From assembly GCA_902579105.1 (NCBI GenBank), contig CACHFM010000008.1, forward strand, positions 1-57,203: a DNA stretch of 57,203 nt. The letters are read 5' to 3'. The first letter of the stretch is position 1. The number at the start of each line of letters is the position of its first letter. The notes under the pieces are model-generated. The model was not told the DNA's origin. It saw nothing but the letters and a program-made list of their open reading frames with translations, and ran no database searches. The translations under genes were made by a program, and so were the position numbers. Shown one piece after another: positions 44,669 through 53,373 of the stretch. Source of the DNA: an uncultured Pelagibacteraceae bacterium. Its GTDB lineage: Bacteria; Pseudomonadota; Alphaproteobacteria; Pelagibacterales; Pelagibacteraceae.

Positions 44669-46366
44669 TTAAGAGTTTTTATCATTAACGTAAACAGATA
44701 CACCTCTAGAATTAATATCTACATCAAATTTTTTATGTAAAGGAGGAAATGCTCTTTGAGAGCAGTCTAATCTATCACATGTTCTACATGAGACCCCTAT
44801 AGGTATCTCCGTTTTTTTATCTGATATATCTAAATTTTCTGTATAAACGAATTCTTTTGCGTATTTAGCCTCACAACCTAAACCGATTGATAAAATACTT
44901 TTTGATTGACCATATCTCCCAACACCTTTTTCAACAGTTCTTGCTATACAGACATATTTTTCACCATTAGTCATTTTACTTACAGCCGCTTGGATTACTC
45001 CTGGTCTAGTAAAGGCTGAATAAACATTCCATCTAGGGCAAGCTCCACCATATCTTGGTATTTCTATGCCTGATAAAGAAAATCTTTTTGAAATATTTCC
45101 TGCTATATCAGTTCTTAACATGTGAAAAGGTATTCCTGGTAATATAGGATCTTGAAGACAGGTCACTCTGTGGGCAACTTGTTCAAATGAAGTTGCGAAA
45201 GTATTTTGTAACAATTCTAAATCATATTTTAATTTTTTACATTCAGTATGGAAAAGTTTATATGGCATTAAAATTGCTGCACCGGTATAATTTAATAAAG
45301 CAACTTGTGTCAATCTTTTTGACTCTTCTGAAGGAAAATTAAATTTAGATAAATAATCATTAATTATTTTTATTGCTCCTTCTTGAGCTATTTGGGCGGC
45401 TGCGTATAATTTTTTTGTTTCTAGTGAACTATAATCACTTAACAAGAGTTCTTTCTTATTATTATTATATATTTTTGAAAATGGTTTATCTTCCTCGGGA
45501 ATAACGTCTTTAACTGTAATTAAATATTCTGATTTTAGAAAGTCACAAAGAGCAATATATCTTGTACGATTATTTTTTTGAACTTTATCAAAAATTTTGT
45601 TTGCAAAATCTTCTAGTTTTGGAAAATAATTTTTATTTTCTTGAAGAAAGTCTGAAATTACTTCTCCAGGAAAAGATGTCTTTCTATTATCTATAATTTT
45701 TCCAGAAATATTTTCTACTTTATTAACTATGTCATGATCTTTTTGCTTAAAATTATCTCCTAATTTAATTAATGCTTTTGCAATTTTTGGATTAGTGTTT
45801 ACTAAATCTTTTACCTCTGGACCTAAAATATCAAGATCTTCAAATAATTGATCATCTAAAAGTTCAGAAATATTATTTTCTAAATTAATATCACTTTTGC
45901 TGGTTAAGTCAGATAATTCAACTCTTAATTCTTTGCTTATCTTAATTAATAAATCGCCATCAATTTTTCTTTTTCCACTTTCAATTAAATTAAGATAACT
46001 TGGTGAAATATTAATCTGTTCAGCAAATTTATTTGCTTGAATACCCAATTGTCTTCTAAAAGCTTTAATTTTGGGTCCAATCTTTAAATCTAATTTATTA
46101 ATATTTTTATTTTTAAAAAATTTTGTAATAGCAATTTTTGAATTTTTTAAATCAATATCTTTTTCACTTTTAAGATCTGACAATTCAATTCTTAATTCCT
46201 GGCAAATTTTAACTAATAGATCGGCATCTATATTTCTTTTTCCATTTTCAATTAGGTTTAGATAGCTCGCTGATATAGATAATTGTTCGGCCAATTTATT
46301 TGCTTGAAGACCTAATTTTTGCCGAAAAATCTTAATTTTTTCTCCAATTTTCTTATCTATTTGCAT
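44669..46366 (-). CDS. XRE/IrrE-type regulator (ScfR/RamB-like) with duplicated N-terminal HTH
   Basis: A 565-aa regulator. Two XRE helix-turn-helix repeats, residues 7-73 and 97-163, are about 70 percent identical (47 of 67). They are joined by a 23-residue linker. An IrrE/DUF955-like region (SFEQVAHRVTCL) and a C-terminal acyl-CoA-type sensor block (YGGACPRWNVYSAF; SCRTCDRLDCSQRAFPPL) follow. Single-HTH relatives of about 470 aa (RamB, ScfR, PccR) control short-chain acyl-CoA and glyoxylate-cycle genes. It is divergent from isocitrate lyase across TTTGTAAA sites, so it very likely controls aceA and itself. Confidence 0.9.
   Translation of the reverse strand: MQIDKKIGEKIKIFRQKLGLQANKLAEQLSISASYLNLIENGKRNIDADLLVKICQELRIELSDLKSEKDIDLKNSKIAITKFFKNKNINKLDLKIGPKIKAFRRQLGIQANKFAEQINISPSYLNLIESGKRKIDGDLLIKISKELRVELSDLTSKSDINLENNISELLDDQLFEDLDILGPEVKDLVNTNPKIAKALIKLGDNFKQKDHDIVNKVENISGKIIDNRKTSFPGEVISDFLQENKNYFPKLEDFANKIFDKVQKNNRTRYIALCDFLKSEYLITVKDVIPEEDKPFSKIYNNNKKELLLSDYSSLETKKLYAAAQIAQEGAIKIINDYLSKFNFPSEESKRLTQVALLNYTGAAILMPYKLFHTECKKLKYDLELLQNTFATSFEQVAHRVTCLQDPILPGIPFHMLRTDIAGNISKRFSLSGIEIPRYGGACPRWNVYSAFTRPGVIQAAVSKMTNGEKYVCIARTVEKGVGRYGQSKSILSIGLGCEAKYAKEFVYTENLDISDKKTEIPIGVSCRTCDRLDCSQRAFPPLHKKFDVDINSRGVSVYVNDKNS
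45878..46078 (-). repeat. Second HTH repeat within the regulator
   Basis: Codons 97-163 repeat codons 7-73 (46148-46348) with a 270-base period. This is an internal tandem duplication of the DNA-binding domain. Confidence 0.85.
46148..46348 (-). repeat. First HTH repeat within the regulator
   Basis: Codons 7-73, the N-terminal XRE domain. It pairs with the copy at 45878-46078 at about 70 percent protein identity. Confidence 0.85.
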
Positions 46367-46377
46367 AATATTTATTT

Positions 46378-46484
46378 TTTGTAAATTTTGTAAATTTAAA
46401 TTTACAAAAAATTAACTCAATTTACAAGTAAAATTAACGTTTTTTGTAGATTTTGTAAATCTTGTAAATTATATAATTTACATG
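46378..46484. promoter_or_regulatory. Operator array of TTTGTAAA-like sites
   Basis: Repeats: TTTGTAAA at 46378 and 46387, the inverse TTTACAAA at 46401, TTTACAAG at 46421, TTTGTAGA at 46443, TTTGTAAA at 46452, CTTGTAAA at 46461 and TTTACATG at 46477 (start positions). Runs are phased every 9 bases, and 46387-46408 is a perfect 22-base palindrome. They lie between the divergent regulator and the 53-aa ORF/aceA. PccR-type regulators bind TTTGCAAA pairs, so these are the probable AT-shifted operator sites. Confidence 0.8.
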
Positions 46485-46643
46485 GACGAAAAATTAAAAA
46501 ACAAAGAAAATGAAGCTCAAATCATTAATCATGAGGATCTAGCTCAGCATAATAATAGAGCAATTTATATGAGGGATGATCATTGTGATTGGGGATCAAG
46601 TGGAATGAAAGATCTAGTTGATACTATCAACAACGGTAATTAA
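46482..46643 (+). CDS. Uncharacterised 53-aa protein upstream of aceA
   Basis: A 53-codon ORF from the ATG at 46482, beginning MDEKLKNKENEAQIINHEDL and ending with the Gly/Trp-containing HCDWGSSGMKDLVDTINNG. It begins inside the operator array and ends 48 bases before aceA on the same strand. The non-repetitive, mixed composition suggests a real protein. It could be a leader or small regulator. No family is recognised. Confidence 0.6.
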   Translation: MDEKLKNKENEAQIINHEDLAQHNNRAIYMRDDHCDWGSSGMKDLVDTINNGN

Positions 46644-46691
46644 TTCGTTCAACTTTATTCAATTTTCTAAATAACTAAAGGACTTACTAAA

Positions 46692-47966
46692 ATGAGTGCA
46701 GAAAATATCTCATACGACTTAAAAAGATTTGCCGGGATTAAACGTGATTATTCTCCTGAAGAAGTAGAAAGACTTAGAGGGTCAATTAAAATTGAATATT
46801 CTTTGTGTAAACAACAATCTGAAAAGTTATGGAAATTATTAAATTCTGAACCTTATGTTAACACATTAGGTTCCCTCTCAGGAAATCATGCTGTTCAACA
46901 TGCAAAAGCAGGTTTAAAAGCAATTTATTTAAGTGGATGGCAAGTTGCTGCAGATGCAAATACTGCTGGAGAAATGTATCCTGATCAATCTTTATATCCA
47001 TATGATAGCGCACCCAAATTAGTTGAGTCTATGAATAATGCCTTAATTAGAGCTGATCAAATTCAACATATGGAAATTCAAGATGGTGATATGAAAAAAG
47101 AAAACAAGGTTGATTATATGTTGCCAATTATTGCTGATGGTGAAGCAGGTTTTGGTGGACCATTAAATGTTTTTGAACTTGCAAAAAAATTTATAAAAGC
47201 AGGTGCTGCTGGAGTACATTTTGAGGATCAATTAGCTAGTGAAAAAAAATGTGGTCATATGGGCGGTAAAGTTTTAGTTCCAACAGGAACAATGGTTAAA
47301 AATTTAAAAGCGGCAAGACTTGCAGCTGATATTGCGGATGTACCATTAATAATTTTAGCACGTACAGATGCAAATGCTGCTAAACTAATTACAAACGATC
47401 ATGATGAAAATGATAAACAGTTTTTAACTGGTGAAAGATCACCTGAAGGTTTCTTTTATGTTAAAGATGGAATTGATCAAGCAATATCAAGAGGGCTTGC
47501 TTATGCACCTTACTCAGACTTAATATGGTGTGAAACAGCAACACCTAATCTTGTAGAAGCAAAAAAATTTGCTGATGCAATTCATGAAAAATTTCCAGGA
47601 AAATTATTAGCTTATAATTGTTCACCATCTTTTAATTGGAAAAAACATTTAAATGATGATGAAATTGCTTCATTCCAACAAGAGATAAGTAAAATGGGAT
47701 ATAAATTTCAATTTATTACTCTTGCTGGATTTCATACTCAAAATATTGCTATTTTTGAACTTGCAGAAAAATATAAAAAAGAAGGTATGGCTGCTTACTC
47801 TAAAATTCAAGAACAAGAATTTTCACGAGAGAAAGATGGTTATACAAGTGTTAAACATCAAAGAGAAGTTGGTACTTCATATTTTGATGCGGTTTCAAAT
47901 ACAATAAGTAGTGGAAAAAGCTCAACAACTGCAATGGCCGGCTCTACTGAATCTGAACAATTCTAA
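46692..47966 (+). CDS. aceA: Isocitrate lyase
   Basis: A 424-aa isocitrate lyase. The catalytic loop KKCGHMGG is at 185-192 with C187, and [23 protein letters not shown] and the substrate loop NCSPSFNW are all present. It splits isocitrate into glyoxylate and succinate, the first step of the glyoxylate bypass. An AAGGA ribosome site precedes the ATG. The acyl-CoA-type regulator is divergent upstream. Malate synthase is not in the window. A terminator follows. Confidence 0.97.
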   Translation: MSAENISYDLKRFAGIKRDYSPEEVERLRGSIKIEYSLCKQQSEKLWKLLNSEPYVNTLGSLSGNHAVQHAKAGLKAIYLSGWQVAADANTAGEMYPDQSLYPYDSAPKLVESMNNALIRADQIQHMEIQDGDMKKENKVDYMLPIIADGEAGFGGPLNVFELAKKFIKAGAAGVHFEDQLASEKKCGHMGGKVLVPTGTMVKNLKAARLAADIADVPLIILARTDANAAKLITNDHDENDKQFLTGERSPEGFFYVKDGIDQAISRGLAYAPYSDLIWCETATPNLVEAKKFADAIHEKFPGKLLAYNCSPSFNWKKHLNDDEIASFQQEISKMGYKFQFITLAGFHTQNIAIFELAEKYKKEGMAAYSKIQEQEFSREKDGYTSVKHQREVGTSYFDAVSNTISSGKSSTTAMAGSTESEQF

Positions 47967-47990
47967 AAATTAATTCTCTCTTGTTTTTTT

Positions 47991-48016
47991 AATAGTCCTT
48001 AATTGGGCTATTTTTT
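47991..48016 (+). terminator. Rho-independent terminator of aceA
   Basis: AATAGTCC (47991-47998) and GGGCTATT (48005-48012) form an 8-bp stem with one G-T pair and a TTAATT loop, followed by a T-run. It lies 25 bases after the aceA stop. Confidence 0.85.
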
Positions 48017-48023
48017 AATTTGA

Positions 48024-48791
48024 TTAATTCTTTATATTATAGCCTTTTTTAAGCAAAATTGAGACAATTGTAATACAAATAGCTAAGAACAAAATCATTG
48101 AACTGATACTAATCCAGATATTAAAATCCGAAACACCATAAAAAGAAAATCTCAAACCATTTATTAAATAAACAACAGGATTAAAATAAGTAACTGTCTG
48201 CCAAAATGGGGGTAACATATCTAAAGAATATAAACTGCCTCCTAAAAAAACCATTGGAGTAATTACTAGTGTTGGAACTATAGACATTTGTTCAAAATTT
48301 GAGCTCATCAATCCAATTAAAAAACCAAACAAAGCGAAAGTAAAAGAAACTAATACAAGCAAAAAAATCATTAGTAATGGATATTTGACCTCAACCTCAA
48401 CAAAAAATGTTGCAGTTATAAAAATTACCACTCCAACAATAAGTGTCTTGGATGCACCAGCTCCAACAAAAGCCAATACTATTTCAAGTGTTGAAATTGG
48501 TGCTGCTAATATCTCATAAATAGTTCCATTAAATTTTGGAAAAAAAATTCCAAATGAAGTATTACTGATAGATTGAGTTAGCAAAGTCAACATCAGCAAA
48601 CCAGGAACAATATAAGAGCCATAGCTAATACCATCAATTTTTTCTACATAACCACCTATTACAGATCCAAAAACTATAAAGTACAAAGAAGTTGATATTA
48701 CAGGTGAGATCAATGATTGACCTAATGTTCTTTTAAATCGATCCATCTCATGCAAATAAATTGCTTTAAAGGCAAAAAAATTAAATCTCAT
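48024..48791 (-). CDS. ABC-2 type permease
   Basis: A 255-aa ABC-2 membrane protein with six helices. [35 protein letters not shown] at the start and [36 protein letters not shown] near the end are the family blocks. It overlaps the ATPase gene by 11 bases. Together they form an exporter whose substrate is unknown (YadGH-like). Confidence 0.92.
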   Translation of the reverse strand: MRFNFFAFKAIYLHEMDRFKRTLGQSLISPVISTSLYFIVFGSVIGGYVEKIDGISYGSYIVPGLLMLTLLTQSISNTSFGIFFPKFNGTIYEILAAPISTLEIVLAFVGAGASKTLIVGVVIFITATFFVEVEVKYPLLMIFLLVLVSFTFALFGFLIGLMSSNFEQMSIVPTLVITPMVFLGGSLYSLDMLPPFWQTVTYFNPVVYLINGLRFSFYGVSDFNIWISISSMILFLAICITIVSILLKKGYNIKN

Positions 48792-49716
48792 TACTCTCCT
48801 TTACTAAGCTAACAAATATTTTTTCTAAAGTGCTTTGTTCAGTTTTTAAATCTTTTAATTTAAGTCCAGCATCCTTTAAATCCTGTAACAAATTTGTAAT
48901 ACCAGTTTGTTCAGCTCTAACATCATAATTATAATCTAAAGAAATTTTATTTTTTCCTAATATAAGATTATATTTATTAAGACTATCCGGAATATTAGAG
49001 ATTTCATTTTGAAGATATACAGTTAATTTTTTATGTCCCATTTTTTTTAACAACTCTTTTGTTTCCTCAACAACTATTATTTCACCTTGGTTAATAACAC
49101 CTACTCTATCTGCAATAGCTTCCGCTTCTTCGATATAGTGAGTAGTTAAAATTATAGTTACACCTGTGTTTCTTAAACCATCAACTATTTTCCACATGTC
49201 TTGTCTTAACTCAACATCAACTCCAGCGGTTGGTTCGTCTAAAAATAAAATTGATGGTTCATGAGACAATGCTTTCGCTATCAACACTCTTCGCTTCATT
49301 CCACCTGATAATTGTCTTAATCTTAGGTCTTTTTTATCCCAAAGACTTAATTGTTTTAAAATTTTTTCAATATGCTCAGGCTTAGGTTTTTTTCCATATA
49401 AACCTCTTGAAAAAGATACATTATTAAAAACTGTTTCAAATTGTTCTAATGTTAATTCTTGAGGAACAAGTCCAATTCTAGATCTTGTTTCTCTATAATC
49501 TTTGACTATATCAAAATCATCAACTCTTACATTGCCGGAAGACGTTTTGACGATACCACAAATAATACTAATAAGCGTTGTTTTTCCGGCACCATTTGGT
49601 CCAAGCATTGCAAAAATTTCGCCTCTTTTTATGGAGAGATTGATATTTTTTAAAGCATTAAAACCATTGTCATAAACTTTTGATAAATTTTTTATTATTA
49701 TTTGATTTTGCGACAT
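48781..49716 (-). CDS. ABC exporter ATPase
   Basis: A 311-aa ATPase from the ATG at 49716 ([18 protein letters not shown]). An upstream frame to 49851 is rejected because it runs antisense through the thioredoxin-like gene. Walker A GPNGAGKT, signature LSGGMKRRV, Walker [13 protein letters not shown] and switch His in LTTHYIEEA are intact. It pairs with the ABC-2 permease. Confidence 0.93.
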   Translation of the reverse strand: MSQNQIIIKNLSKVYDNGFNALKNINLSIKRGEIFAMLGPNGAGKTTLISIICGIVKTSSGNVRVDDFDIVKDYRETRSRIGLVPQELTLEQFETVFNNVSFSRGLYGKKPKPEHIEKILKQLSLWDKKDLRLRQLSGGMKRRVLIAKALSHEPSILFLDEPTAGVDVELRQDMWKIVDGLRNTGVTIILTTHYIEEAEAIADRVGVINQGEIIVVEETKELLKKMGHKKLTVYLQNEISNIPDSLNKYNLILGKNKISLDYNYDVRAEQTGITNLLQDLKDAGLKLKDLKTEQSTLEKIFVSLVKESNEI

Positions 49717-49756
49717 TATAAAAACTAGATTTATAGATACTATTTCTATAATTTCA

Positions 49757-50158
49757 ATGAATATGAAAAAATTATTTGTTTTAATTTTTGTTATTATTAG
49801 TTTTAACTCATTTGCAGACTGTGGAAATGAACATTCATCAGGATTAGCCAAAACTACAACTTTTACAAATGAAATTTTTCAAAAAGCGCAATTAGAAGGC
49901 AAAGTTGTAGTAATTAATTCATGGAATAAAAGTTGTTCAACATGTGCAAAACAAATAAAAATTTTAAATCAAGCAAAAAATGAATTTAAAGATGTTTTGT
50001 TTTTAAGTTTTGAGCAAACTGAATATAAAGAGATTGCTAAATCATTAGACATTGATTATTGGACAACAATTGTAATTTATCAAAATAATAAAGAAATTTA
50101 TAGAAGTATAGGTCAAACAAATAAAGAAAAGATATACTCTCAAATTAAAGCTTTGTAA
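49757..50158 (+). CDS. Exported thioredoxin-like protein
   Basis: A 133-aa protein with a signal peptide (to about residue 20; an ATG at 49763 is an equally good start) and a thioredoxin fold. The active site is CSTC (C60, C63) in [16 protein letters not shown] further Cys lies at the mature N-terminus (ADCGNEH). It probably handles periplasmic thiols. It meets the SSS gene convergently. Confidence 0.85.
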   Translation: MNMKKLFVLIFVIISFNSFADCGNEHSSGLAKTTTFTNEIFQKAQLEGKVVVINSWNKSCSTCAKQIKILNQAKNEFKDVLFLSFEQTEYKEIAKSLDIDYWTTIVIYQNNKEIYRSIGQTNKEKIYSQIKAL

Positions 50159-50164
50159 TAACAA

Positions 50165-51607
50165 TTAAAACTTTTTTATTTTAACAACTATTACAGGTAA
50201 AAAAGTTGCTATTAAAAAAGATAAAAGTAATAGAGATTGTGTAATAAATGATGCAAACAATTCTTTTGGAATCAAAATTCCAATTAATAAACTTTTAGAA
50301 AAATCTGGAGATGGGAATAATAAAAATCCACCAATCAATCCAATTATAATTGATATGTATGCAGTTTTTTCATTAATTCTTTTATTATAAAAACTATAAA
50401 AAACAGTAACAACAAATGCACAACAAAATAAATCAGCTAATAAAAAAAGATATAAAATATCAAAACCTTTTGAAGCTATAACAAATGCAATAATTGATAA
50501 AAATATAATTAAATATTTAGATAATTTTAAATAATTTGTTTTTTTATTTAAGTTAAATGTTGCTTTTCCATCTACTACAATCAAACTTGAAATTGCATTT
50601 ACTAAGGTATCAACTGTTGAAATTGTAAGGGCTAAACCTAAAATAATTATAATTATAGATAATATATATGATTGTTCTTTAAGTAGTAATGAAAAATATC
50701 CAAGATCTGGTCTAACATTTGGATCTACAGAAATAGCAACCATGCCTGAAAAGCCCATAAAAAATACAATGGGAACAATTATAAAAAAAGATAATATTAA
50801 ACTTTTTTTAAGAATTTTATAATTTTTTGCAGCATATACTCTTTGCCAATTTCCCTGATGAAATAAATTAGTTGCTGAAACTGCTATGAAAAAAGTTATA
50901 CCAGCAGTATAACTTGGAATATATGTGCCACTTAAAAGATGTGGGTTTTTTTCTTTAATAAATGAAAATGAAAACTGATCTCCTGTAAAAGAAATTAAAT
51001 ATAAAATAGAAATCAAGAGAAGTATTCCTATAACAATCATTTGAATATTATCGGTGAATATTGATGCTCTTAAACCTCCATATAATGTGTATGTTAATGT
51101 AGCTATAAGTACAATAAATGCTGTAATCCAAAGCTCAGTTCTAGATATATAATTAATTAAAACAGCTATCGCAGTAACTTCGGCACATAAAAAGATAAAC
51201 ATATAAAATATTGTCATTAACAAAATTAACTTAAATAGACTCTTTCCAAACTTTTTTCTCATAAACTCAATTAAAGATGAGCCTTTTGGAAATTCATTTC
51301 TAATTTTTTTTCCTAAATAAATTAAAAAAATCATTGGAAAGGCAGTACCGAGTGCATAACCAATTATGGCTCCTATTCCTCCCCATGTTGCTGCAGATAC
51401 AGGACCAAATAAAATCCAAGCTCCTAATGCAGATGCAACTAAACTTGTAGTTAATGAAAAGAAACCAATATTTCTGTCTGCCGTTAAGTAATTATTAATA
51501 CCTTGGAATTTTTTTGAGTGATAGATACCCAAAAAAGTAAATATTAAACTAATAATAATAACTATTAATAGTGATGTTGATTGACTTATAAAATTTACGT
51601 TATCCAT
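50165..51607 (-). CDS. thiV: SSS-family sodium symporter under TPP riboswitch; probable thiamine/HMP transporter
   Basis: A 480-aa sodium:solute symporter with thirteen or so helices. YHSKKFQGINNYLTADRNIGF, SALGAWILFGPVSAATWGGIG and LYGGLRASIFTDNIQM are the usual SSS blocks. The 63-base TPP aptamer immediately upstream makes a thiamine-related substrate very likely. SAR11 cells are known to need the pyrimidine precursor HMP and to carry an SSS protein (ThiV) under a TPP riboswitch. HMP versus thiamine is not resolved by sequence. Confidence 0.85.
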   Translation of the reverse strand: MDNVNFISQSTSLLIVIIISLIFTFLGIYHSKKFQGINNYLTADRNIGFFSLTTSLVASALGAWILFGPVSAATWGGIGAIIGYALGTAFPMIFLIYLGKKIRNEFPKGSSLIEFMRKKFGKSLFKLILLMTIFYMFIFLCAEVTAIAVLINYISRTELWITAFIVLIATLTYTLYGGLRASIFTDNIQMIVIGILLLISILYLISFTGDQFSFSFIKEKNPHLLSGTYIPSYTAGITFFIAVSATNLFHQGNWQRVYAAKNYKILKKSLILSFFIIVPIVFFMGFSGMVAISVDPNVRPDLGYFSLLLKEQSYILSIIIIILGLALTISTVDTLVNAISSLIVVDGKATFNLNKKTNYLKLSKYLIIFLSIIAFVIASKGFDILYLFLLADLFCCAFVVTVFYSFYNKRINEKTAYISIIIGLIGGFLLFPSPDFSKSLLIGILIPKELFASFITQSLLLLSFLIATFLPVIVVKIKKF

Positions 51608-51612
51608 TTTTA

Positions 51613-51675
51613 TCCCTTTCTGAATTACCGGACAGGTTCTTAGGGTTTAATCTCAGCCTGTTAAGACACCCCTTT
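51613..51675 (-). promoter_or_regulatory. TPP riboswitch (THI box), compact
   Basis: Read on the minus strand: GGGGTG (51672-51667), GGCTGAGA ending at 51651, ACCC, GAACCTG, then CGGTAAT and AAGGGA ending at 51613, in the order and spacing of the THI element, with no P3 extension. The AGGGA is the ribosome site, 5 bases from the ATG at 51607, so it lies inside the aptamer's closing region. TPP binding should hide it and block translation. Confidence 0.93.
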
Positions 51676-51731
51676 ATTAATTTAAGATTATATTTTAAGA
51701 AATACTAAAAGTCTCTATTAATTATCAATCT

Positions 51732-52022
51732 TTACTTTCCTTTATGATTCATAATTTCAATCATGCATTGTGTTGCATATTCTCTCCACTCTGAAGAACT
51801 TTTGCTTTTTAAACTATTTAAATGATCACGATTACTTTGTATATCGTCTTTATGTTTAAGCTTATCAGCTCCATTTAAATTAGCTTCCATATTTGACAAG
51901 TTAGTTTCCATAGCTTGTATCCAGCTATTTCCTAACTCTAAACATTTTTGGTCATCTTTCTCATCACAAATTTGTTTAAAAAAATTAAATATAACATCGT
52001 CAGTCTTTATCGACTTATTCAT
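51732..52022 (-). CDS. Uncharacterised 96-aa protein
   Basis: A 96-aa hydrophilic, mostly helical protein (FFKQICDEKDDQKCLELGNSWIQAMETNL, then MEANLNGADKLKHKDDIQ). Three Cys are dispersed. It has no signal peptide or known motif. Three bases separate it from the pentapeptide gene upstream, so they may be co-transcribed. Function unknown. Confidence 0.65.
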   Translation of the reverse strand: MNKSIKTDDVIFNFFKQICDEKDDQKCLELGNSWIQAMETNLSNMEANLNGADKLKHKDDIQSNRDHLNSLKSKSSSEWREYATQCMIEIMNHKGK

Positions 52023-52025
52023 TAT

Positions 52026-52535
52026 TTACTTATTACAAACACCAATAGAATTGGGACCACATGTTTCTCCATTAGTCCAAGTTGCTCCAATTAAGTTTGC
52101 TCCCTCAAAATTTGCATTTGTTATATTTGAGGATGTAAAATTTGCTTCCATTAAATTTGCATTTTGAAAATTAGCTTCAATTAAAGTTGCACCCATAAAA
52201 TCAACTCTTGTTAAATTTGAGCCACTAAAGTTAGATTTTTCAAAATTAGCACCAATTGAAATGGTTTCATATAAATTTGCTCTAACAAATGTGGACTCTG
52301 GAAAAGTTCCAAATGATAAATTTGAATTCATCATTATGCTTTTATCAAAGTTTACTTGAATAAAACTAGCAAATGATAGATTCGAGTTAGGAAGATAACT
52401 TCCTTGTAAATCCTGTGCATCAGAAAATCTACAATTTGAGTAGTCAACACCATCAGTTAAAGGATCGTCGCAAGCTGCATTAGAATTTGAAAGAAATAAT
52501 AAACTAAATAGCAATGCTAAAACTATTTTTTTCAT
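52026..52535 (-). CDS. Pentapeptide-repeat protein, exported
   Basis: A 169-aa protein from the ATG at 52535, which gives a clear signal peptide (MKKIVLALLFSLLFLSNSNA). An upstream ATG at 52652 would run into the SDR gene and is rejected. About twelve A(N/D)LxxANF-type pentapeptides follow (residues 45-150), forming a right-handed beta-helix, with an ending GETCGPNSIGVC that can form a disulfide. Role unknown; periplasmic. Confidence 0.85.
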   Translation of the reverse strand: MKKIVLALLFSLLFLSNSNAACDDPLTDGVDYSNCRFSDAQDLQGSYLPNSNLSFASFIQVNFDKSIMMNSNLSFGTFPESTFVRANLYETISIGANFEKSNFSGSNLTRVDFMGATLIEANFQNANLMEANFTSSNITNANFEGANLIGATWTNGETCGPNSIGVCNK

Positions 52536-52609
52536 GATTAAAGTTAACAAAAAAAATATGTCAAAACAATGTATGTTTGAGATATTACAATTCTTTAAAA
52601 AACTTAGAA

Positions 52610-53371
52610 TTAAGTTATTCCAGCATCTATTATAAAGCTTTGTTTTGTGCACCCTGAAGATTGATCAGAAGATAAAAATAATACTAATCTAGCTACATCG
52701 TCCGGTTTTAACTGCCGTTTTAGTGCTTGGCTATCCAAAATAAGTTTTTTATATTTTGGTGTTAACCAATTTTTAATTTGTCTTTCAGTAGCTATTGAGC
52801 CAGGTATTACAGAATTAGTTCTAATATTATATTTTCCAAATTCTTGTGCAAAAGATCTTGTTAGACCAATTACTGCAGATTTAGCTGTTTCGTAGACTAC
52901 CTTATCTCCTTCACCTAGCATCCATGAAACTGAGCTTAAATTTACAATTGAACCTGATTTAATTTTTTTCATGCCTTTAACAACAGATTGAGCGGCAAAA
53001 AAATAATGTTTTAAATTTATACCCATTCTGTTTTCCCAATATTTTTCATCGACTTGTTCAGTAGTATGCCTATCATCATTAGCAGCACTATTTATCAAAC
53101 AATGAATAGGCCCTTTGTTAGTAATAATATCTTTAATTATATTTTGTAATTTTTTTATGTCTAAAATATTACACTCAATAAATTTAGGAATTCTTATTTT
53201 TTTTTTTTTAATATTTGAAATAAGTTTTTTTGAAGCTTTAACATTTATATCTATAAAATAAACTTCACTATTCTGTTCACAAAAATGCTCTACTATTGTA
53301 GCTCCAATTCCTGAGCCACCTCCTGAAATAAAAACTCTTTTATTTTTTAAATCATAATATTTAACTTTCAT
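52610..53371 (-). CDS. SDR-family dehydrogenase next to sugar importer
   Basis: A 253-aa classical SDR. SGGGSGIGATIV binds NAD(P), NSAA stands for the usual NNAG, VNLSSVSWM supplies Ser, and YETAK supplies the catalytic Tyr/Lys. SFIIDAGIT ends it. Two bases separate its start from the importer ATPase stop, so it is part of that operon and may oxidise the imported sugar. Confidence 0.87.
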   Translation of the reverse strand: MKVKYYDLKNKRVFISGGGSGIGATIVEHFCEQNSEVYFIDINVKASKKLISNIKKKKIRIPKFIECNILDIKKLQNIIKDIITNKGPIHCLINSAANDDRHTTEQVDEKYWENRMGINLKHYFFAAQSVVKGMKKIKSGSIVNLSSVSWMLGEGDKVVYETAKSAVIGLTRSFAQEFGKYNIRTNSVIPGSIATERQIKNWLTPKYKKLILDSQALKRQLKPDDVARLVLFLSSDQSSGCTKQSFIIDAGIT

Positions 53372-53373
53372 AA

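Noticed and set aside
46378..46484. Repeat cluster as a possible CRISPR
   Set aside because: Repeat units are 8-9 bases with 1-base to few-base spacing, and there are no cas genes. Operator sites explain it better.
49717..49851. 45-residue N-terminal extension of the ABC exporter ATPase
   Set aside because: It would run antisense through the 5' end of the thioredoxin-like gene. The ATPase family N-terminus fits the ATG at 49716.
52536..52652. 39-residue N-terminal extension of the pentapeptide protein
   Set aside because: It overlaps the SDR 3' end and destroys the clear signal peptide that starts at 52535.
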